NCBI RefSeq assembly: GCF_004114535.1
Contig: NZ_LBJC01000082.1
Location: 94,501-158,500 of the forward strand
Direction: 5' to 3'
Source of the DNA: Bradyrhizobium nanningense
GTDB taxonomy: Bacteria; Pseudomonadota; Alphaproteobacteria; Rhizobiales; Xanthobacteraceae
Length of the DNA stretch: 64,000 nt
The translations under genes and the position numbers were made by a program. Shown here one piece after another: positions 59,125 through 64,000 of the stretch. Numbering within the stretch: the stretch's first letter is position 1; each line of letters begins with the position of its first letter. The notes below the pieces were generated by a model, which was given only the letters and a program-made list of their open reading frames with translations, had not been told where the DNA came from and made no database searches.

Positions 59125-59877
59125 TCAGCTCTGCCGCCGGCCTCTGGCCCACACGACGAAGGCGATCAGCACGGCGCCCGCGAGCAAGAACCAGGTGACG
59201 GCGTATTGCAGGTGGTCGTCCTTCAGATGCACGTCGAGCGGCCCCGGACGCGGAATTCCGTTCTCGGGCGCCGGCTGCTCGAGATCGACATAGAACGGCG
59301 CCACCGCGCCCCAGCCGAGCGCGCTTGCAATGGCCGAATGATCCCGCACGAACCAGAGCCGCTTGTCGCGGTTCTCCGCCGGCGTCAGCGAGCCGGCCGC
59401 CTCGGGAAAGCGCAGATAACCCGTCAGCGCGACCGGCTGCCCGGTGACGAGCTTCTTCACCGCGCGATCCTCGACGCCGCGGTCCTGCATCGTGTTCTCG
59501 ACGAAGCCCGCGTCGATCACGACCGTCTCGCCGCTTGGAAGCCGCGCCGGCAGGAACGCCCAGGTGCCCGGGCCGGAGGCGTCCTTGCGCACCGCGGAGC
59601 CGGAGGAATAGACCATCGCATCGGGCAGGGCTGCGTAGATCGCTGTGAAGCTGACGCGGCGGAATTCATCACGCGCGGGATTGAGCGCGGCCCATTGTGG
59701 CGGTGGTGGCAGCGCAATGGGCGCCGCGGCCAGCCGCTCGGTCAGCGCCGCGATCAGCTCGTGCTTGGCGGTCCGGCGCTGCAATTGCCAGACGCCGAGC
59801 GCGACGAAGACGGCCGTCAGGAACAGCGTGAACAGCGCGAAGCCGGCCACGCGGGGCTTGCGCGCGGGCTGGTTCAT
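59125..59877 (-). CDS. surf1: SURF1-family cytochrome oxidase assembly protein
   Basis: A 250-residue inner-membrane protein with helices at both ends (LFTLFLTAVFVALGVWQLQR, and WFLLAGAVLIAFVVW) and a periplasmic domain between. The hallmarks are GVWQLQR near the N-terminus and AVTWFLLA near the C-terminus. SURF1 delivers or helps insert heme a into subunit I. Its start overlaps the DUF983 stop by 4 bp, at the 3' end of the cox cluster. Confidence 0.92.
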   Translation of the reverse strand: MNQPARKPRVAGFALFTLFLTAVFVALGVWQLQRRTAKHELIAALTERLAAAPIALPPPPQWAALNPARDEFRRVSFTAIYAALPDAMVYSSGSAVRKDASGPGTWAFLPARLPSGETVVIDAGFVENTMQDRGVEDRAVKKLVTGQPVALTGYLRFPEAAGSLTPAENRDKRLWFVRDHSAIASALGWGAVAPFYVDLEQPAPENGIPRPGPLDVHLKDDHLQYAVTWFLLAGAVLIAFVVWARGRRQS

Positions 59878-60275
59878 TTCGCGCGGTCGACCAACCGGCC
59901 CGGCGCCGCTTTGTGGTGGAATTGCAGCGCGATCAGCAGCGACTTCATCGCACGCAGCGGCAACAGCGTGGTGGCCAGGATCAGCGGCAACCACAGCACC
60001 GCATGCAGCCAGTATGGCGGCTGGTATTTGACCTCGACGATGAGCGCTGCCGCAACGACGATCCCACCGGCCAGCATGATGATGAAGATCGCCGGACCGT
60101 CGCCAGTATCGATGAAGGCGTAGTCGAGACCGCAGCGGTCGCAGGCGGGCGCGAGGTTGAGGAAGCCCGCATAGAGCTTGCCCTGGCCGCAGCGCGGGCA
60201 TCTGCAGGCGAGCCCGCGGAGCGCGCTCTGCAGGACAGTAATTTCAGGATCGGACTTGCCGGCTGTGTCGTTCAT
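59874..60275 (-). CDS. DUF983 protein in the cox cluster
   Basis: A 133-residue membrane protein with an N-terminal zinc-ribbon-like pair of CxxC units (CRCPRCGQGKLY, and CDRCGLDY) and two membrane helices (IFIIMLAGGIVVAAALIV, LPLILATTLLPLRAM). DUF983 genes recur beside aa3 oxidase genes in alphaproteobacteria; the role is probably in oxidase assembly but unproven. It overlaps surf1. Confidence 0.9.
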   Translation of the reverse strand: MNDTAGKSDPEITVLQSALRGLACRCPRCGQGKLYAGFLNLAPACDRCGLDYAFIDTGDGPAIFIIMLAGGIVVAAALIVEVKYQPPYWLHAVLWLPLILATTLLPLRAMKSLLIALQFHHKAAPGRLVDRAK

Positions 60276-60373
60276 GATGGCGGACCCTATCACAGTTTTC
60301 GCCGAAACTTTCCGGCGGTCCAAAAGCGAAAGGGCGGCCCTGCGGCCGCCCTTTCTGGTCGATTCCTCGCGGC

Positions 60374-61270
60374 TCAGTGCGCGCCGTGGGCCATGGTCTC
60401 GGCACCGTGTCCCCAGACGTAGATGCAGAGGAACAGGAACAGCCAGACCACGTCGACGAAGTGCCAGTACCAGGCGGCGAACTCGAAACCGAGGTGCTGT
60501 TTGGGCGTGAAGTGGCCGGCATAGGCGCGGAACAGACAAACCAGCAGGAAGATGGTGCCGACCAGCACGTGGAAACCGTGGAACCCGGTCGCCATGAAGA
60601 AGGTCGCGCCATAGACGTTGCCGGCGAAGGAGAACGCCGCGTGGCTGTACTCATAGGCCTGCACGCAGGTGAAGAGCGCGCCGAGCACGACGGTGAGGAT
60701 CAGGCCGTATTTCAGGCCCTGGCGGTCGTTCTCGAGCAGCGCGTGGTGCGCCCAGGTCACGGTGGTGCCCGACGTGAGCAGGATCAGCGTGTTCAGGAGC
60801 GGCAGGTGCCAGGGATCGAAAGTCTCGATGCCCTTCGGCGGCCAGGTGCCGGGGACCGCGCAGGCACCGGCCTGGGTGCCGAGGCCGCAGCCGAACACAG
60901 CGTCACGGGTGGCATGGACGGCGTCCGCCGGAAACAGCGCCGCGTTGAAGTAAGCCCAGAACCAGGCGACGAAGAACATCACCTCGGAGGCGATGAACAG
61001 GATCATGCCGTAGCGGTGATGCAGCTGCACGACGCGGGTGTGGTCGCCCTTGTACTGGGCTTCCTTGATCACGTCGCCCCACCAGCTCGCCATGGTGTAG
61101 AGCACGCCCACGGTGCCGACGCCGAACACGATCGGCGCGGCCGAGTACATATGATGCATCCAGGAGATCGCGCCGACCGCCATGATGAAGGCCGAGAGCG
61201 AACCGACGGCCGGCCACGGAGAGGGATCGACCAGGTGATAGTCGTGATGCTTGGTGTGCGCCGTTGCCAT
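60374..61270 (-). CDS. ctaE: cytochrome c oxidase subunit III
   Basis: A 298-residue subunit of the aa3 oxidase with seven membrane helices. Typical stretches are MILFIASEVMFFVAWFWAYF with the conserved Glu, GTTVTWAHHAL and WYWHFVDVVWLFLFLCIYVW. It supports proton uptake and stabilises subunit I. The start at 61270 (MATAHTKHHDYHLVDPSPWP) matches the family. An 80-bp gap lies before it after ctaG. Confidence 0.97.
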   Translation of the reverse strand: MATAHTKHHDYHLVDPSPWPAVGSLSAFIMAVGAISWMHHMYSAAPIVFGVGTVGVLYTMASWWGDVIKEAQYKGDHTRVVQLHHRYGMILFIASEVMFFVAWFWAYFNAALFPADAVHATRDAVFGCGLGTQAGACAVPGTWPPKGIETFDPWHLPLLNTLILLTSGTTVTWAHHALLENDRQGLKYGLILTVVLGALFTCVQAYEYSHAAFSFAGNVYGATFFMATGFHGFHVLVGTIFLLVCLFRAYAGHFTPKQHLGFEFAAWYWHFVDVVWLFLFLCIYVWGHGAETMAHGAH

Positions 61271-61350
61271 TTTGCGGTCTCTCTCCTCAATCCCGTGCCT
61301 GTCAGGCACTTATCCCCTTGTTTCCGACCCCCGCGGCGCGAGCCCGGCGA

Positions 61351-62004
61351 TCAGAGATTTCCCTTGCGCTTGTCGCTTTCGCCCGATGCCAGCGGCTTCA
61401 CCACCGGATCCTTCACCGGATAGAAGGTGTAGGACAGCGTGATCGTGTTCAGCCCGTCGTTCTCGTGATCGTCGACGATCGACGGGTCGACGTAGAACAC
61501 GACCGGCATCTCGCGCTTCTCGCCCGGAGCCATAGTCTGCTCGGTGAAGCAGAAGCAGTTGATCTTCTGGAAATAGGAGCCGACTGTCAGCGGCGCAACG
61601 TTGTAGGCGGCCTGCGCTGCCGTGGTGCGCGCGGCCTGGTTGGTCACGGTGTAGAAGATGGTCGTGACCTGTCCGATATTGACCTCGATCTCGTTCTGCT
61701 CCGGCTCGAATTTCCAGGGCAGGCCGGGCGCGACGTTGGCATCGAAGCGCACCGAGACCTTCCGCGCGATCGGCCCCGTGGCCGGCGCGGAGGTCGCGAC
61801 TTGCGTCGTGCCGTTGAAACCGGTGGCGCGGCAGAACCAGTTGTAGAACGGCACTGCCGCGTAGGAAGCGCCGACCATCAGCGCGACCACGCTGCCGCAG
61901 ATGGAAGCGACCACCGCATCGCGACCCAGGGCGCGGCGCTTGGCCGGCTTGCGATTGGCCGGCTTGGCGCTGACATCCTGCGATATGGTCGGCTCGTGAT
62001 TCAT
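61351..62004 (-). CDS. ctaG: cytochrome oxidase copper-assembly protein Cox11/CtaG
   Basis: A 217-residue inner-membrane protein: N-terminal basic segment, one membrane helix (VVASICGSVVALMVGASYAA) and a periplasmic immunoglobulin-like domain with the copper motif CFCFTEQ and PGEKREMPVVFYVDP. Cox11 inserts CuB into subunit I. An additional Cys (WFCRATGF) lies just after the helix, as in the family. It is 5 bp downstream of the CoxF-like gene. Confidence 0.95.
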   Translation of the reverse strand: MNHEPTISQDVSAKPANRKPAKRRALGRDAVVASICGSVVALMVGASYAAVPFYNWFCRATGFNGTTQVATSAPATGPIARKVSVRFDANVAPGLPWKFEPEQNEIEVNIGQVTTIFYTVTNQAARTTAAQAAYNVAPLTVGSYFQKINCFCFTEQTMAPGEKREMPVVFYVDPSIVDDHENDGLNTITLSYTFYPVKDPVVKPLASGESDKRKGNL

Positions 62005-62009
62005 CTGTC

Positions 62010-62186
62010 CTACATCGGCCGCACGAGAACTGCGGGTCCCTTGACCATGGTGACGGCGAAGAACAGCACCACGAGCACGCCGAGCGCGAGTGCGATCGCG
62101 ATCGAGCGCTGACGACGGCTCTTCTTCTGCGCCTCGGTGAGGACGATTCCGTCTCTCTCGGGTTTGTCGGCCATCGCTGTGATCAT
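62010..62186 (-). CDS. 58-aa single-helix protein in the cox cluster (CoxF-like)
   Basis: A 58-residue protein with a charged N-terminus (ADKPERDGIVLTEAQKKSRR) and one membrane helix (IAIALALGVLVVLFFAVTMV). Its ATG overlaps the ctaB stop (ATGA), and it is followed 5 bp later by ctaG. Short single-helix proteins occur at this place in many alphaproteobacterial cox operons and are called CoxF or hypothetical; a role in oxidase assembly is inferred from context. Confidence 0.82.
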   Translation of the reverse strand: MITAMADKPERDGIVLTEAQKKSRRQRSIAIALALGVLVVLFFAVTMVKGPAVLVRPM

Positions 62187-63127
62187 GCGCCCCCTACCAT
62201 GGGAGCAAGCGCCCGGACCACGACCTCGACCAGCAGGGTCGCGAACAGCGCGAACAGATAGAGGATCGAGAAGGCAAACAGCTTGCGGGTCGCGCGCAGC
62301 GACGCAGATCGCTCGCGGCGCATATAGACGTTGATCGCGAGCGCCAGCATGCCGGTCCCCAGGATCAGCGAGACGATGCCGTAAATGGCGTCGAAATAGC
62401 CGAGCGCCCAGGGCGCGGCGGCGACCGCGATCAGCACGATTGTGTAGAGCAGAATCTGGAGCCGCGTCGCATCGGGACCGGCGACGTTGGGCAGCATCGG
62501 AATGCCGGCGCGCGCGTAGTCGTCGGAGCGGAACAGCGCCAGCGCCCAGAAATGCGGCGGGGTCCAGAAGAAGATGATGGCGAACAGCAGCAGCGGCTCG
62601 ACGTCGACCGTGCCCGTGACGGCGGCCCAGGCCACCACCGGCGGCAGCGCGCCGGCGGCGCCGCCGATCACGATGTTCTGCGCGGTCCAACGCTTCAGGC
62701 CCATCGTGTAGATCACGACGTAGAAGAAGATGGTGAAGGCGAGCAGGCTGCCAGCGATCCAGTTGACGAGGATGCCGAGCGTCATCACCGAGAAGAAAGA
62801 CAGCGTCAGGCCGAACGCCATCGCCTCGGGTCGGGTGATGCGGCCGCGGGGGATCGGCCGGTTCGCCGTGCGCGACATCTTGGCGTCGATGTCGCCTTCG
62901 AGCGCCATGTTGAGCGCGCCGGAGGCGCCGGCACCGACTGCGATGCAGAGCAGCGAGGTGAACGCGAGCACCGGGTGGAAGTGTCCCGGCGCCATCGCCA
63001 TCCCGACCAGCGCGGTGAAGATCACCAGCGACATCACCCGCGGCTTCAACAGCGCGATGTAGTCGCCGACCTCCGCCTCGGAGATGCGGGGATTGATGTC
63101 AATGGCGTTCTGGTCGAGGACGGACAC
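62183..63127 (-). CDS. ctaB: protoheme IX farnesyltransferase
   Basis: A 314-residue membrane prenyltransferase that converts heme B to heme O by adding farnesyl, needed for heme A of the oxidase. The Asp-rich motif NMALEGDIDAKMSRTANRP and the second loop YTMGLKRWTAQNIVIGGAAGALPP are typical, with nine helices. A GTG at 63127 (SVLDQNAIDINPRISEAE) is the likely start; the longer frame is unlike the family. It lies just downstream of ctaD, separated by a hairpin. Confidence 0.95.
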   Translation of the reverse strand: MSVLDQNAIDINPRISEAEVGDYIALLKPRVMSLVIFTALVGMAMAPGHFHPVLAFTSLLCIAVGAGASGALNMALEGDIDAKMSRTANRPIPRGRITRPEAMAFGLTLSFFSVMTLGILVNWIAGSLLAFTIFFYVVIYTMGLKRWTAQNIVIGGAAGALPPVVAWAAVTGTVDVEPLLLFAIIFFWTPPHFWALALFRSDDYARAGIPMLPNVAGPDATRLQILLYTIVLIAVAAAPWALGYFDAIYGIVSLILGTGMLALAINVYMRRERSASLRATRKLFAFSILYLFALFATLLVEVVVRALAPMVGGA

Positions 63128-63153
63128 GAATTCAACTCGCTTCGTTATAAGAG

Positions 63154-63180
63154 CCGCGGCGCCCGTCACGGGCGCCGCGG
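63154..63180 (-). terminator. hairpin between ctaD and ctaB
   Basis: Perfect 12-bp arms CCGCGGCGCCCG and CGGGCGCCGCGG around TCA. It has no T-run on the minus strand, so it is more likely an attenuator or mRNA-stabilising structure than a full terminator, consistent with higher ctaD expression than of the assembly genes. Confidence 0.55.
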
Positions 63181-63188
63181 GTGATCGC

Positions 63189-64000
63189 TTACTGCACGCG
63201 GGGCAGCACTTCGAACTGGTGGAAGGGCGGCGGCGAGGGCAGCGTCCATTCCAGCGTGGTCGCACCGGCACCCCACGGATTGTCGCCCGCCGGCACCTTC
63301 TTCATGAAGGCGTCGATCACGCAGTAGAGGAAGATCAGCACGCCGAAGCCGGAGATGTAAGAGCCGACCGACGAGACCAGGTTCCAGCCTGCGAACGCAT
63401 CGGGATAGTCGACATAGCGGCGCGGCATGCCGGACAGGCCGAGGAAGTGCTGCGGGAAGAACACCAGGTTGACGCCGATGAAGGTGACCCAGAAGTGCGC
63501 TTTCGCGAGCGTTTCGTTGTACATGTAGCCCGTCATCTTCGGGAACCAGTAGTACCAGCCGGCGAAGATAGCGAATACCGCGCCCAGCGACAGCACGTAG
63601 TGGAAGTGCGCGACGACGTAATAGGTCTCCTGCAGCACGCGATCGACGCCGGCGTTCGCCAGCACGACGCCGGTGACGCCGCCGATCGTGAACAGGAAGA
63701 TGAAGCCCACCGCCCAGATCATCGGTGCCCGGAATTCGATCGAGCCGCCCCACATGGTGGCGATCCACGAGAAGATCTTCACCCCGGTCGGAACCGCGAT
63801 GACCATCGTCGCGGCGACGAAATAGGCCTGCGTCGCCGAGGACATGCCGACCGTGTACATGTGGTGCGCCCACACCACGAAGCCGATGCCGCCGATCGCG
63901 ACCATGGCGTAGGCCATGCCGAGATAGCCGAACACGGGTTTGCGCGAGAAGGTCGAGACGATCTGGCTGATCATGCCGAAGCCGGGCAGGATCAGGATGT
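63189..64000 (-). CDS. ctaD: cytochrome c oxidase subunit I, C-terminal part
   Basis: The 270 C-terminal residues of subunit I of the aa3 oxidase, cut by the right edge. The visible part starts within LILPGFGMISQIVSTFS and includes VWAHHMYTVG with CuB-ligand histidines, TGVKIFSWIATMWGG with the K-channel lysine, and AHFHYVLSLG with the heme a and a3 histidines. The gene heads the cox assembly cluster on the minus strand. Confidence 0.96.
   Translation of the reverse strand, partial: ILILPGFGMISQIVSTFSRKPVFGYLGMAYAMVAIGGIGFVVWAHHMYTVGMSSATQAYFVAATMVIAVPTGVKIFSWIATMWGGSIEFRAPMIWAVGFIFLFTIGGVTGVVLANAGVDRVLQETYYVVAHFHYVLSLGAVFAIFAGWYYWFPKMTGYMYNETLAKAHFWVTFIGVNLVFFPQHFLGLSGMPRRYVDYPDAFAGWNLVSSVGSYISGFGVLIFLYCVIDAFMKKVPAGDNPWGAGATTLEWTLPSPPPFHQFEVLPRVQ

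Noticed and set aside
1..64000. CRISPR array, prophage or insertion-sequence transposase
   Set aside because: No regularly spaced repeats with unique spacers, and no capsid, integrase or transposase-like product was found; repeats are all short palindromic elements.

Overview
The window looks like a chromosomal segment of a Bradyrhizobium-type alphaproteobacterium (Nitrobacteraceae). The evidence is uniformly high GC, alphaproteobacterial hemA (ALA synthase), a large 180-kDa-type NAD-glutamate dehydrogenase, an Irr-like Fur protein, an atpI-B-E-b'-b operon separate from F1, FixK/FNR-type boxes, and several families of dispersed palindromes that I recall from Bradyrhizobium genomes. The assignment rests on protein character and remembered gene content; no database search was possible.

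Layout. 1-4.3 kb: a thioesterase pair divergent from a TetR gene with two operator-like palindromes, two small secreted Cys-repeat proteins, an AbrB-type membrane protein, dsbB and tRNA-Leu(CAA). 4.3-11.6 kb: NAD-GDH with a small downstream gene, then small orphan genes and a repeat-rich intergenic stretch. 12-14.6 kb: an overlapping LuxR-type response regulator and membrane histidine kinase. 14.7-21.8 kb: small secreted proteins, a GFA protein, an MddA-like methyltransferase divergent from a winged-helix/TPR regulator, an Irr-like regulator with a FixK-type box, and a TetR, DUF3313, DUF2147 cluster. 22-27.2 kb: a dipeptide-type ABC transporter operon interrupted by a palindromic repeat. 27.6-32.1 kb: two overlapping tiny genes, an outer-membrane beta-barrel protein and a chemoreceptor.

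32.4-47.3 kb: an MBL hydrolase, an AroQ-like protein with altered active-site positions, hemA behind a perfect FixK-type box, an SLC5-STAC-PAS-kinase-receiver protein of the CrbS type, a P460 / Tat-exported hydrolase / Ohr cluster facing a large STAND-type regulator, a CrbR/ErdR-like response regulator and an MHS-family permease. 47.4-51.6 kb: YjbQ and the Fo operon of ATP synthase. 51.8-58.5 kb: a GNAT / M16 protease / threonine synthase operon, a possible small RNA and a divergent response regulator/kinase pair. 58.6-64 kb: a SnoaL-like protein and the aa3 cytochrome oxidase cluster (ctaD, ctaB, a 58-aa CoxF-like protein, ctaG, ctaE, DUF983, surf1), cut by the right edge inside ctaD.

Functional threads. 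Respiration and heme run through the window: aa3 oxidase with its heme and copper assembly factors, Fo-ATPase, hemA and an Irr-like regulator. Both hemA and the irr region carry a TTGAT-N4-ATCAA box, which points to low-oxygen (FixK2-type) control. The best candidates for a less-described system are the CrbS-like kinase, CrbR-like regulator and MHS permease neighbourhood, the FixK-box/Irr link, the AroQ-like enzyme with changed active-site residues, and the 22-bp direct repeats before the winged-helix/TPR regulator. No phage, integrase, transposase gene, conjugation module or CRISPR array was found; most of the window is ordinary chromosomal backbone.
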